Source: JAZGGS01 sp963749485 (GTDB lineage: Bacteria; Bacteroidota; Ignavibacteria; Ignavibacteriales; Ignavibacteriaceae). From it: DNA of 59,751 nt. The notes under the pieces were generated by a model that worked only from the letters and a program-made list of their open reading frames with translations, ran no database searches and was not told where the DNA came from. The translations under genes and the position numbers were made by a program. Below, in pieces: positions 1-8,988 of this stretch (positions are counted from its first letter, which is position 1; every line of letters begins with the position of its first letter). The stretch is taken from the NCBI GenBank assembly GCA_963749485.1, contig CAVVMV010000030.1, forward strand, positions 1 to 59,751. Direction: 5' to 3'.

Positions 1-303
1 GGTAAGAATTCCTGCAAGGTCGCCCGGTTTTTCCAATACAGGTCCCGAAGTTACTTTAAGCTTAACATCCATTTCGTGAGCGATGATATAAGCCAGCGTA
101 GTCTTCCCCAAGCCCGGTGGTCCGGTTAAAAGAGTATGATCTAAAGATTCCCCTCTTTTCATAGCTGCAGAAATAAAAACATTTAAATTTTTGGTTATAC
201 GCTTTTGCCCGATAAAATCAATTAAATCGTACGGGCGCAATGAATTTTCAAAACTCTTTTCTTCATCTGAAAGTTTTGTATCAGTATTAACAGATTTTCG
301 CAT
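1..303 (-). CDS. ruvB: RuvB Holliday junction helicase, N-terminal part
   Basis: RuvB is the hexameric AAA+ motor that, with RuvA, drives branch migration of Holliday junctions. The visible 101 residues start at an ATG and are cut by the left window edge, so about two thirds of the protein is missing. They carry the N-terminal signature LRPYDLIDFIGQ, the Walker A segment GPPGLGKTT near residue 60, and the following SGPVLEKPGDLAGILT stretch that is close to invariant in RuvB. The frame is unbroken. No ruvA or ruvC is visible. The 60-base gap to the next minus-strand gene suggests that they may be co-transcribed. Confidence 0.93.
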   Translation of the reverse strand, partial: MRKSVNTDTKLSDEEKSFENSLRPYDLIDFIGQKRITKNLNVFISAAMKRGESLDHTLLTGPPGLGKTTLAYIIAHEMDVKLKVTSGPVLEKPGDLAGILT

Positions 304-364
304 AGAAGTTATTATTAAATAAAATTTCTTTTATAAAATTTAAGAAAAAGTTACTGAAAGTGCT

Positions 365-1459
365 TCATGTTACAAGTTCTTTATTTTTCATTTTTAATTT
401 GTGAAGGTAAAATACCATTAATGTCATCAAAGAAAGCATTATAACTGCAGCACCAAATGCTTCCCAACCATTAAAACTTTTAGCCCATAATTTGTTGATG
501 CCCGGATTCCAGGCGCTGCCATAAAGAATTAGCAGGTGAACAACATAAATTAATAACGTGTTTCTTCCTACTGTAATTAAAAATCCTGGTATTCGCTCTG
601 CTTTTAATGCTATGTAAGATACAACTGCGTTAAGCAGCAACACAAACCCAACCCTGAACATAATTAAACCGGGACTTGCCTGAGAAACATAAACCGGCAC
701 ATTAAAATAACTGAGCACAAAATCGCTAAGCATAGAAACCAAAATAAACAGTGTACCAAACAGTGCAAGCATCAAACTAAACTTTGCAGTTTTAAAAACC
801 ATCGGATGTTTTGCCAGATAACTGCCAAGCACTCCTCCTGCAATTACATAACCAGCCCAAGGGAAAAATGGGAAGGGCGAACCGGTAGCGGGATAAAAAT
901 ATCCAGCCAGCGGATCAGGCATAAAAGAAACCCAGTTTATGCTATAAATAAATGGAGAACTAAAAAAAACAAGCGCGGCGGTTACTGCAAAAACAGAGTA
1001 GTTATTCAGTTTAAACTTTTCTGAAATGAAGAGCAGAAACAAAACAGCTATTAAACTAACACCGATAAGGTGCAATACATCAACCGCAAAAAATATTTTC
1101 CAGGAACTCTCTGAAACATTGGAAAAATCAACTAATGTTATTGTAGGATAACGCAGCAGGTAACCGATTGTTATCAGTAACAATCCTCTTTTAATTCCTT
1201 TTTTAACTCTTGGATTATTATTAAACGGTTTGTTAACAGAACAGAAGAGGTAAGTAAAAACAGTTCCGGCTGTAAACATAAAAATTGGAGCCGTCATCCC
1301 GCGCATAAAATACCATACTGCATAGAAAGGAAGTTCAGGATTCCTGGAACTCTCTGCCAGCAGCACATTAATAGTATGCCCCTGAACCATTTGCAAAACT
1401 GCAAATGCTCTTATAAGATCGATGAAAATTATTCTATGTTTTTGCTCTGAATTGGACAT
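365..1459 (-). CDS. multi-pass membrane acyltransferase-like protein (DUF1624 / HGSNAT type)
   Basis: An inner-membrane protein of about 364 residues with roughly ten hydrophobic segments. The N-terminus reads RIIFIDLIRAFAVLQMVQGH, the pattern of the DUF1624 / heparan-alpha-glucosaminide N-acetyltransferase catalytic family (D-x-x-R-...-G-H, with His near residue 29). Later segments such as GRNTLLIYVVHLLILYG also fit membrane acyltransferases. The substrate is unknown; in bacteria such proteins often acylate cell-surface sugars. I chose the ATG at 1459; a TTG lies one codon upstream. It stands alone between ruvB and a small membrane protein, with no pathway context. Confidence 0.75.
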   Translation of the reverse strand: MSNSEQKHRIIFIDLIRAFAVLQMVQGHTINVLLAESSRNPELPFYAVWYFMRGMTAPIFMFTAGTVFTYLFCSVNKPFNNNPRVKKGIKRGLLLITIGYLLRYPTITLVDFSNVSESSWKIFFAVDVLHLIGVSLIAVLFLLFISEKFKLNNYSVFAVTAALVFFSSPFIYSINWVSFMPDPLAGYFYPATGSPFPFFPWAGYVIAGGVLGSYLAKHPMVFKTAKFSLMLALFGTLFILVSMLSDFVLSYFNVPVYVSQASPGLIMFRVGFVLLLNAVVSYIALKAERIPGFLITVGRNTLLIYVVHLLILYGSAWNPGINKLWAKSFNGWEAFGAAVIMLSLMTLMVFYLHKLKMKNKELVT

Positions 1460-1577
1460 CAACTGATTAAATTATCATATAAGCTAAATTTAGTAATAAA
1501 AATGTGAAAAGTGTTTATTGAGAGTACAAAAAGGATAGGAAATTCTAGGGAAAGTTTAGCTATTAATTATCAATCAT

Positions 1578-1763
1578 TTAGCTCGAGTCGTCCTCTACAA
1601 TTTTCTCAACTGTATATTTTGCTTTCAATTCACTTATAACTTTCTCCATCCATTTCGGTGGCATACACCATCCGCCTAATAACATAAAAATAAGTAGAAT
1701 TGAGAATACAATATATTGCAGTATTCTTTTTTTTAATCTGTTTATCTTTTTACGCAGCTTCAT
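1578..1763 (-). CDS. small single-span membrane protein, function unknown
   Basis: A 61-codon frame starting at ATG. The N-terminus is strongly basic (KLRKKINRLKKRI), followed by one hydrophobic stretch of about 18 residues (YIVFSILLIFMLLGGWC) and a charged C-terminal tail. This predicts a single transmembrane protein with the tail outside. No clear ribosome binding site precedes the ATG, and I recognise no family. The composition (basic start, one good span, acidic tail) is unlikely for a random frame, but the call rests on that alone. Confidence 0.4.
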   Translation of the reverse strand: MKLRKKINRLKKRILQYIVFSILLIFMLLGGWCMPPKWMEKVISELKAKYTVEKIVEDDSS

Positions 1764-1807
1764 TTTATTAAAAATTACAACTAATTTCTTTTATAAAATA
1801 TTAATAC

Positions 1808-1832
1808 AAAAAACCCCCGACACTGCCGGGGG
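1808..1832 (-). terminator. intrinsic terminator downstream of hsp20
   Basis: Read on the minus strand, a perfect six-base-pair G/C stem (CCCCCG with CGGGGG) closes a seven-base loop and is followed at once by six T. It sits about 20 bases after the stop of the first Hsp20 gene, so it should end the heat-shock transcript. It is the strongest terminator in the window. Confidence 0.85.
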
Positions 1833-1852
1833 TGAATTATCAGGGACTAAGT

Positions 1853-2251
1853 TCAATCGATATTAATCGTTCTTAGCTTTGCCTTATCGTGTTTCGGAAG
1901 TCTAACCACCAACTGCCCGTTATCATACTTTGCTTCTATCTTTGTCTCATCAATTGTGTCTGAAATATTAAACTGCCTGTAGTAGTTTCCAATTTCGTTT
2001 TCATTTAGGATGTATTTTTTGTTAACAGCTTCAGTGTAATCAATCTTTCCAAAAAGTACCAGCGATTTATCATCAACTTTTACCTTAATGTTCCTTCTTG
2101 ATATACCGGGCATGTTAGTTGTAAGAACAAATTCATCAGGCATCTCAATTATATCTACCAAAGGTGTAACGTAATTTTCAGTTCTTAACAATTCATCAAT
2201 CGATAGTTTGCTAGTCTCTTCTACAGATATTATCTCTTTATTTTCATTCAT
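1853..2251 (-). CDS. small heat-shock protein, Hsp20/alpha-crystallin family
   Basis: An ATP-independent holdase chaperone of 132 residues, intact. The alpha-crystallin domain covers roughly residues 30-130. It contains the family's closing motif as AKYDNGQLVVRLPK (A-x-x-x-N-G-x-L) and the early strand EFVLTTNMPGISRRNIKV. The N-terminal arm is short and acidic. It lies just downstream of dnaK on the same strand, and a second Hsp20 gene lies upstream of dnaK, so the three form a heat-shock group. A strong terminator follows. The two Hsp20 proteins differ clearly, so they are not a recent duplication. Confidence 0.9.
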   Translation of the reverse strand: MNENKEIISVEETSKLSIDELLRTENYVTPLVDIIEMPDEFVLTTNMPGISRRNIKVKVDDKSLVLFGKIDYTEAVNKKYILNENEIGNYYRQFNISDTIDETKIEAKYDNGQLVVRLPKHDKAKLRTINID

Positions 2252-2339
2252 AATTATCCTCGGAAAAAATATTTTTCAAAAAAATCATTAGTTATAAATA
2301 ACGGACCTCAATTAGATGATGCCCGTTACATACTACTAT

Positions 2340-4287
2340 TTACTTATCCTTATCCTTATCCTTATCATCGTCATCGTCAACAACTTCATAAGATGCATCC
2401 TGGACTTCTTCTTTTTCATCTGTCTTAGGTTCGCCCTGCTCGCTGCCTGGCTGAGGACCTACCTGCGTGCTGCTTGCTGGTCTCCAGCTTGTGAATAAAG
2501 TTCAGAAGCAACATCGCCCCATACTTTATTAAGAGATTCTGTTGCAGATTTCATCTGTTCGGTATTATTAGCAGCAATTGCATCTTCAACTTTCTTTATT
2601 TCTGCTTCCAGCTTTGTTTTGGAATCTGCAGAAATTTTATCTTTCATTTCTTCCATCTGTTTTTTAGTCTGGAAGACCAAGCTATCTGCCTGGTTTTTTA
2701 CATCAACTTCTTCCTTTTTCTTTTTATCTTCAGCAGCATGTTCTTTTGCATCATTCTTCATCTTTTCAACTTCTTCCTTCGACAGACCGCTTGAAGAAGT
2801 AATACTTATGCTTTGCTCTTTATTGGTGGCTTTATCTTTTGCATGAACATGCATAATACCATTTGCATCAATATCAAAAGTAACTTCGATTTGTGGAATG
2901 CCTCTGGGCGCAGGTGGAATTCCATCAAGATGGAACCTTCCGAGAGTCCTGTTATCTCCTGCCATCGATCTTTCACCTTGAAGAACATTTATTTCAACTG
3001 ATGGTTGGTTATCTGCTGCAGTTGAAAATATCTCGCTCTTCTTTGTTGGAATAGTTGTGTTCGCATCAATCAATTTGGTCATTACACTACCAAGTGTTTC
3101 AATGCCTAATGAAAGAGGTGTAACATCTAGAAGTAATACATCTTTAACATCACCTGTTAAAACACCACCCTGTATTGCGGCACCAATTGCTACAACTTCA
3201 TCAGGATTAACACCTTTGTGAGGATCTTTACCAAAAAGATTTTTTACCAACTCCTGAACCATTGGGATCCTGGTTGAACCACCAACTAAAATTACCTCAT
3301 CAATTTCAGATGCAGAAATACCTGCATCTTTAATTGCCTGTTCACATGGAACTTTTGTTCTATCAACAAGATCGTGAATCAATTGTTCAAATTTTGACTT
3401 TGGACAAATTGATATTTAAATGCTTTGGTCCTTCCTGTGTTGCAGTTATAAACGGAAGATTTACATCCGTTGAGGCACCGGAAGACAATTCGATCTTAGC
3501 TTTTTCAGCAGCTTCTTTAAGTCTCTGCAATGCCATAGGATCTTTACGCAAATCTATACTATCTGATTTTATAAATTCATCAGCAAGAAAATCAATTACA
3601 CGCTGATCCAAATCATCGCCGCCAAGGTGTGTATCGCCGTTAGTAGATTTAACTTCGAAAACACCTTCACCAAGCTGCAGAATGGAAATATCAAAAGTAC
3701 CGCCGCCAAAATCGTAAATAGCAATTGTTTGATCCTTCGTTTTCTTATCCAGTCCATAAGCAAGTGCCGCTGCAGTTGGTTCGTTGATTATTCTTTTTAC
3801 AGTTAATCCTGCAATCTCGCCAGCATCTTTTGTTGCCTGTCTTTGCGAATCATTAAAGTAAGCAGGAACCGTTATAACTGCTTCAGTAACTTCGTGCCCA
3901 AGATATTCTTCAGCAGTTTTTTTCATCTTCTGAAGAATCATTGCACTAATTTCTGGCGGAGAATAAATCCTGATCTTCAATTTTTACGCGGGCAGTTTGA
4001 TTATCACCTTCAACAACTGAATAAGGAACTTCTCCCATTTCGGTATTTACTTCACCAATTTTTCTTCCCATAAATCTTTTTATGGAAAATATTGTATTCT
4101 GCGGATTAGTAATTGCCTGGCGTTTTGCAGGCTGACCAACAAGTCTTTCACCATTTTTTGCAAATGCTACTACAGACGGTGTAGTTCTTCCACCTTCCGA
4201 GTTAGGTATTACAACCGGGTCATTACCTTCCATAACGGATACACAGGAATTTGTTGTTCCTAAATCTATTCCTATAATTTTACTCAT
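2340..4287 (-). CDS. dnaK: chaperone DnaK (Hsp70), frame broken three times
   Basis: The ATP-dependent Hsp70 chaperone. From the ATG the start reads SKIIGIDLGTTNSCVSVMEG; further on come VPAYFNDSQRQATKDAG, IYDFGGGTFDISILQ, VILVGGSTRIPMVQ and the substrate-binding domain from about residue 390 (DVTPLSLGIETLG). Translation must change frame near 3965, 3405 and 2465 to keep homology. At 3405 removing one A from a run of four restores the frame. After the last shift the protein ends in the usual acidic tail (DDDDDKDKDKDK) at 2340. Full length is about 645 residues, normal for DnaK. I think the breaks are sequence errors, since dnaK is normally indispensable. No dnaJ or grpE is adjacent. Confidence 0.93.
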
Positions 4288-4304
4288 TATTAATCTCCTT
4301 TTTT

Positions 4305-4332
4305 AAAAAGAACGGCAGCTATAAAGCTGCCG
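4305..4332 (-). terminator. hairpin with T-run between hsp20 and dnaK
   Basis: On the minus strand CGGCAGC pairs perfectly with GCTGCCG around a six-base loop, followed by TTCTTTTT. It lies between the upstream Hsp20 gene and dnaK. It can act as a full or partial terminator that lowers dnaK transcription relative to hsp20, with dnaK perhaps having its own promoter. The dnaK ribosome binding site (AAGGAG) lies just downstream. Confidence 0.6.
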
Positions 4333-4343
4333 CTTTAATTTTT

Positions 4344-4779
4344 TTATTTAATTTCTATTACTCTTTCTTTCGGTTCTTCTACCTTCTTCTTACCGATTGT
4401 TATAGAAAGAATACCATTTTCAAATTCTGCTTTAATATTTTCAGAATCATAATCTTCGGAAAGTTGGAAACTTCTGTTGAAAGAACCATGATAAATTTCA
4501 CTTCTTAATATGTTCAATTCATCTTTATTTTCTGTTTCTTTTTCTTTTTTACCGCTGATAGTAAGCAAACCATTTTCAACAGACGAGTTTTACATCTTCC
4601 CTTTTCAATCCGGGAAGCTCAACATTAATTTTTAATTCTTTCTCAGCTTCAATAATATCTACGCGTGGAAAGAAAGCAGAATCTGATCCAAAAAAATCTG
4701 GCATTTCGCCAAATATTCTTTTTACTGATCTGTTCAGATTTTCGTGATCAATCCAGGGTCTGAATTTTACTAGTGTCAT
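4344..4779 (-). CDS. small heat-shock protein, Hsp20 family (second copy), one frame break
   Basis: A second alpha-crystallin-type chaperone of about 144 residues. It starts MTLVKFRPWIDHENLNRS, continues through INVELPGLKREDVKLV, and after one frame change near 4580 resumes with ENGLLTISGKKEKE and the closing motif AEFENGILSITIGKK. Removing one T near 4580 joins the halves exactly. The longer form with a start like KFRPWID is the Class A type common in Bacteroidota. It is the first gene of the heat-shock group and faces a 260-base intergenic region with possible operator repeats. Confidence 0.88.
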
Positions 4780-4864
4780 TTTTTTCTCCTTTATGATTTA
4801 ATTATTTTATTTACTTTTTTAATCATTCATATACATTCCAAATGATATGCCATATTTTTGAAAT

Positions 4865-4975
4865 ACTTGTAACTTCTTTCATTATAAAGGATTACAGTAA
4901 GTAACAAGTTTTTACCTCTTTCCAATACTGTCAGACATATTGTCATAATGACATCACAGCATTTCATAATTGTCA
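4865..4975. promoter_or_regulatory. inverted repeat and TGTCA cluster between hsp20 and birA
   Basis: In the divergent spacer, ACTTGTAACTT (4865-4875) is nearly the reverse complement of AAGTAACAAGT (4899-4909), 10 of 11 positions, with a 23-base gap. Just after it, TGTCA occurs at 4929, 4941 and 4971 and its complement TGACA at 4949; the middle pair forms TGTCA-TAA-TGACA. This looks like operator DNA for a dimeric regulator of the heat-shock genes or of birA. It is not the CIRCE element. The assignment is inferred from symmetry and position only. Confidence 0.35.
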
Positions 4976-5041
4976 ACTAATACGACAAATTGAAGAGTGT
5001 TGAAAAAAATCATTATTTTGATAATAAAAGAGGAAAAAGTT

Positions 5042-5818
5042 TTGTTTAATATTGAAATTTTTGATATTAAGATGGATACTGATTTTGTTGGGCGCAATTT
5101 CATCTATACAGATGAAATATCTTCAACAAATTCTGAACTCCTTTCGCATAAAGAAAATTATATAAATTCCGGTACCGTTTTACTTGCCGAACATCAGTTG
5201 GAAGGAAAAGGAAGAAAGGACCGACAGTGGATTAGCGCTAAAGATTTAAACCTTACTTTTTCTATTTTATTGGTTGATGATATTGCTCCAGCAAACCAGG
5301 TGAATATTATTAACCTTGCAACATCTTTAGCGGTTGCTACATCAATAGAAAATTTATACCAGTTGCGACCTGAATTAAAGTGGCCCAACGATGTACTGAT
5401 AAACAGGAGGAAGACAGCAGGTATTTTACTGGAAACTTCGGTTCAGGGGGAAAAAATTGAACGGCTTGTAGTTGGGGTTGGGATAAATGTGAATCAAAAA
5501 TCCTTCCCGGGAAAATATAATTTTCCGCCAACATCAATTATGCTGGAAGCTGGAAGGGAGATTGAAAGAGAAGCCCTGCTTGCAGAAGTATTGAATAATT
5601 TTGAGGAACTTTTGCATACTGCCATTTCAAATCCACAGCAAATTCTTAACGACTGGAAATTAAAATGTAACATGATTGGCGACAGGATAAAGATAATTGA
5701 GAAGGATAGAACCATTGCAGGAATTTTTGATGATATTGATGATAACGGATTTTTAATTTTAAGACGCGGTGATAAATTGGAAAAAATTCATTTTGGTGAT
5801 GTAAGTCTTGAATTATGA
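5042..5818 (+). CDS. birA: biotin-[acetyl-CoA carboxylase] ligase
   Basis: BirA forms biotinyl-AMP and attaches biotin to the carboxyl carrier protein of acetyl-CoA carboxylase. The domain starts with the substrate-entry motif DEISSTN, then GKGRKDRQW (the GRGRxGRxW-type biotin/AMP loop), KWPNDVLINRRKTAGIL, GVGINVNQ and a C-terminal SH3-like domain. There is no N-terminal DNA-binding domain, so this is a Group I enzyme, not a repressor. I start it at the TTG at 5042, eight bases after AAGAGG; a GTG at 4997 would add 15 unlikely residues. The stop overlaps the coaX start (ATGA). accD, another gene of the same enzyme system, lies 1.6 kb away on the other strand. Confidence 0.9.
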   Translation: MFNIEIFDIKMDTDFVGRNFIYTDEISSTNSELLSHKENYINSGTVLLAEHQLEGKGRKDRQWISAKDLNLTFSILLVDDIAPANQVNIINLATSLAVATSIENLYQLRPELKWPNDVLINRRKTAGILLETSVQGEKIERLVVGVGINVNQKSFPGKYNFPPTSIMLEAGREIEREALLAEVLNNFEELLHTAISNPQQILNDWKLKCNMIGDRIKIIEKDRTIAGIFDDIDDNGFLILRRGDKLEKIHFGDVSLEL

Positions 5819-6565
5819 TCCTTGCACTAGACATTGGTAATACAAATATTAAAGCCGGTTACTTTTTAGAGAATAAGCTGAAAAATGTTGTAATATTTAG
5901 AAATCCGGATGAGCTTTTTGATTCGATAAAACTTTATGAATTTAACGGCGCTGCAATAAGTTCTGTTGTTCCCGATTTAACTGCAAGAGTCAAACATTTT
6001 CTTGAAGAAGAATTAAAAATAACTCCGTACATAATTTCTAAAGATTCATTATTCAATTTAAAATTAGATTATAAAACACCCGAAACATTAGGCATTGATC
6101 GCATTTGTTCTGTAGAAGCGGCATTCGAAATATTTCAACAACAGTAAGGATTTAGAGGAAGGAACATTTCTTTTAACTATTGATTTTGGAACTGCAACAA
6201 CAATTAATATTGCTGCACCACCCAGCAATTTTATTGGCGGATTAATTGCCCCGGGTATAAAAACCATGTTCGATTCACTTAATAGTAAAACTGCGCAGCT
6301 TCCAGGTTTAAATTTTTCTGATTATAAATCATTAATAGGCGAAGATACGAATTCATCAATTGCAAGCGGAATTATTACGACTACTGTGGGAATGATTGAG
6401 AAAACAATAAATCATTTAAAAGAAAGCTATAGTGCTAAAGTTATTAAATGTTTTATTACCGGAGGGAATGCAAAACAGGTTCAATCATTTCTTCCTAAGG
6501 ATTTTATTTATGACGAAGCACTTGTATTAAAGGGAGTGAATAGAGTATATAATCTGAATAGATAA
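5815..6565 (+). CDS. coaX: type III pantothenate kinase, one frame break
   Basis: CoaX phosphorylates pantothenate, the first step of coenzyme A synthesis. The start MILALDIGNTNIKAGYF is the family's phosphate-binding motif. PETLGIDRICSVEAAFEIF follows, and after a frame change near 6130 come LLTIDFGTATTINIA, GGLIAPGIKTMFDSL, IGEDTNSSIASGI and CFITGGNAKQV. Removing one base near 6129 gives a continuous protein of about 250 residues, the normal size. The ATG overlaps the birA stop, so the two are translationally coupled. It ends two bases from the end of convergent panC. Confidence 0.92.
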
Positions 6566-6567
6566 AT

Positions 6568-7425
6568 TTAAATTTTTATTTTTACATTATCGATCAACCT
6601 TGTTTTACCTATATAGCAAGCAACAAGCAAATAATATTCATTCCCTGCAACCAGTTTATCCTGCTTTTCAAAACTTTCCGCATCAACAATATTTATATAA
6701 TCCAAACGGGCAAATACCGCAGTGTTTACACAATCCACCATTTCGGATAGAATAACATTTGTTCTAAACTCACCGCTTTTGATTTTTTCTTCACCAAGTT
6801 TAAGTGCTTTATTCAAAACAAGTGCATCCAGCCGCTCACTTTTACTTAAATAAGAATTCCTTGAACTCATTGCCAACCCATCTTTTTCTCTTACTATAGG
6901 GCACACTACAATTTCTGTTGGCTGCTTAAGGTCTTTTACCATTTGATTTATCACCGCTGCCTGCTGTGCATCTTTTTGTCCGAAGAAAGCAAAATCGGGC
7001 ATAACACAATTGAAGAGAATAGTTACTACAGTAGTTACCCCTCTAAAGTGAGTGGGTCGTTTTTCGCCTTCAAACTTGCAGGTAAGATGTTCTACATTAA
7101 CATAAGTCTGAAAATTCTTTGAGTATAAATTTCTGATTCATCCGGTAAGAAAAGAAAATCAACATTTTCTTCTTCAAGTAAGATTTTTATCTTTTTGCAA
7201 ATCGCGCGGATATTCTGATAGATCTTCTGAAGGTGCAAACTGGGTGGGATTAACAAAAATAGAAACGAAAGTTACATCACACTTCTTTTTAGATTCTCTT
7301 ATTAGTGAAAGGTGCCCTTCGTGTAAGAAGCCCATGGTAGGAACAAATCCAATACTCTTCCCGGATGATTTTAATCTTCGGGATAAGTTCTGAATTTCAC
7401 TTGCTGAAGTGATCGTTTTGATAAT
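6568..7425 (-). CDS. panC: pantothenate synthetase (pantoate-beta-alanine ligase), frame broken
   Basis: PanC joins pantoate and beta-alanine with ATP to make pantothenate, the substrate of CoaX encoded tail-to-tail with it. Motifs: GFVPTMGFLHEGHLSLI (nucleotide-binding HIGH-type), VSIFVNPTQFAPSEDL, YPRDL, then after frame changes near 7190 and 7125 THFRGVTTVV, PDFAFFGQKDAQQ and GLAMSSRNSYLS. Full length is about 285 residues as usual. No ATG, GTG or TTG exists in frame before the internal PTMG methionine. The best start is an ATT at about 7425 just after AAGG, or the true start is hidden by another base error. It follows accD by a few bases. Confidence 0.88.
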
Positions 7426-7429
7426 TACC

Positions 7430-8269
7430 TTAATAGACTAAATCTAAGAGGGTGCTGATGGTATGTTTTAAATTTTGCCGTGTAGAAACAATATCTACAA
7501 AACCCTTATCCAGCAAAAACTCTGATCTCTGAAAACCTTCCGGTAGATCACGCCCAATGGTTTGTTTAATAACTCTTGGTCCGGCAAAACCTATTAGAGC
7601 TTTAGGTTCGGCAATGTTAAAATCTCCAAGCATTGCATAACTTGCAGTAGTTCCACCTGTTGTAGGATCGGTAAGCACGGAGATGTAAGGAATTTTTTCT
7701 TCAGAAAGTCTTGCCAGGCGTGAACTGGTTTTTGCAAGCTGCATAAGAGAATATGCACCTTCCATCATTCTTGCACCACCGCTTGCAGATACTAGTACCA
7801 GCGGGATTTTGCTCTTGTATGCTTTGTCTGTTATTCGTGCAACTTTTTCACCAACAACGGAACCCATGCTGCCGCCGATAAATTTAAAATCCATACATCC
7901 GAAAGCAATATTTTTCCCTTCCAGTTTTCCCGTTCCAATTTTTATTGCATCGTACAGCCCAAGTTTTTTAATTGTGGAATTAACTCTGTCCGTATATTTT
8001 TTTGTGTCTTCAAATTTCAGCGGATCAGCAGATTTCATTTTACGGTTCATTTCTTTAAAGCTGCCTTGATCCAGTAAAATATTAATATATTCCTGGCTTC
8101 CAATTCTAAAATGATGTTCACATTTCAAACATGTCCACAGGTCTGCCTCAAGCTGCTTGTTATGAATTATCTCTCCACAGCCGGGACACTTTTCCCACAA
8201 ACCATCGGGCAGTTCTTTCTTCTGTGTATCGGGTGAAATATTTTCTTTTGATCTTTTAAACCAGGGCAT
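7430..8269 (-). CDS. accD: acetyl-CoA carboxylase carboxyltransferase subunit beta
   Basis: AccD is the beta half of the carboxyltransferase that transfers CO2 from biotin to acetyl-CoA, the first step of fatty-acid synthesis. It is intact at 279 residues. A four-cysteine zinc ribbon sits at residues 28, 31, 47 and 50 (CPGC and CLKC). The crotonase-fold domain has MGSVVGEKVARI, VSASGGARMMEGAYSLMQ, PTTGGTTASYAMLGD and IGFAGPRVIKQTIG, all standard. It sits between the DUF1573 gene and panC in a tight minus-strand run. birA, which biotinylates the complex, is close by. Confidence 0.96.
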   Translation of the reverse strand: MPWFKRSKENISPDTQKKELPDGLWEKCPGCGEIIHNKQLEADLWTCLKCEHHFRIGSQEYINILLDQGSFKEMNRKMKSADPLKFEDTKKYTDRVNSTIKKLGLYDAIKIGTGKLEGKNIAFGCMDFKFIGGSMGSVVGEKVARITDKAYKSKIPLVLVSASGGARMMEGAYSLMQLAKTSSRLARLSEEKIPYISVLTDPTTGGTTASYAMLGDFNIAEPKALIGFAGPRVIKQTIGRDLPEGFQRSEFLLDKGFVDIVSTRQNLKHTISTLLDLVY

Positions 8270-8271
8270 AA

Positions 8272-8988
8272 TTAACTTTCTTTTTCAACATCAGCATAAA
8301 CAGTCAATATTTTTGTTGGGTCGCGTGGATCATTTGATTGAATTGTTATAGTGCGGCTCATCTTACCGCTTCGGTTTTTTGTATCCAGCTCAACTTTTAA
8401 TGTACCTTCAGATCCAGGTTCCAGTTTTTCGCTGCTTACAAGCGCGGCAGTACAGCCACAAGATGTTCTAACATCCTTTATTTTTAGTATTTCTTTTCCC
8501 GTATTGAGAAAGGAAAATGTGTATTCAACAGTGTTTCCTTCTTTAACCTTACCAAAATCGTGCTTGGTTTCTAAAAAATAAAGTACCGGCACATTTGCTT
8601 CAGAGTTATCGGATTTAATAACAGTTGCGGTTATTACTAATTTTACTAGTGGGTTTTCCGGATCGTTGCTTTTTATTGTGATATTTTTTTTCTGTGCTCC
8701 GTTTCTCCCTGCAGAATTAAAAGTAACTTCCAGGTTTGTTGACTCACCTGGGGCAAGCTCATTTTTTTCGGGTGTTGCAGCAGTACAACCACACGATGCC
8801 TGTACATTTTCAATTATTAATAGATCGCCGCCATTGTTTGTAAGTACAAATACGTGGGTTACTTTATCACCCTGATTTATTTTACCAAAGTCATGTTCTG
8901 TTGGCTGCACAAGTAATTTTGGACCCATAAGCTGGGCAAAACCTGCAACAGAAATGGTAATAATCAAAAATAAAATTTTCTTAATCAT
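8272..8988 (-). CDS. secreted protein with two DUF1573 domains
   Basis: An exported 238-residue protein of unknown function. An N-terminal signal peptide (KKILFLIITISVAGFAQ) is followed by two copies of the DUF1573 immunoglobulin-like domain, at about 25-120 and 135-235. Each has the hallmark Cys-Gly-Cys motif: QASCGCTAATPEKNELAPGE and RTSCGCTAALVSSEKLEPGS. The strands HDFGKINQGDKV and HDFGKVKEGNTV mark the start of each repeat. DUF1573 proteins are common in Bacteroidota and are related to ASPM/SPD-2/Hydin-type folds. The start overlaps the tsaB stop by four bases, so it is coupled to the tsaE-tsaB run. Confidence 0.88.
   Translation of the reverse strand: MIKKILFLIITISVAGFAQLMGPKLLVQPTEHDFGKINQGDKVTHVFVLTNNGGDLLIIENVQASCGCTAATPEKNELAPGESTNLEVTFNSAGRNGAQKKNITIKSNDPENPLVKLVITATVIKSDNSEANVPVLYFLETKHDFGKVKEGNTVEYTFSFLNTGKEILKIKDVRTSCGCTAALVSSEKLEPGSEGTLKVELDTKNRSGKMSRTITIQSNDPRDPTKILTVYADVEKES

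Noticed and set aside
806..1024. Plus-strand frames opposite the acyltransferase, and many similar frames opposite or inside other genes
   Set aside because: They have no family motifs, overlap strongly supported genes completely and show no ribosome binding sites. They are reading-frame shadows.
4780..5041. CIRCE (HrcA operator) in the heat-shock promoter region
   Set aside because: The TTAGCACTC/GAGTGCTAA repeat is absent; only unrelated symmetry is present.
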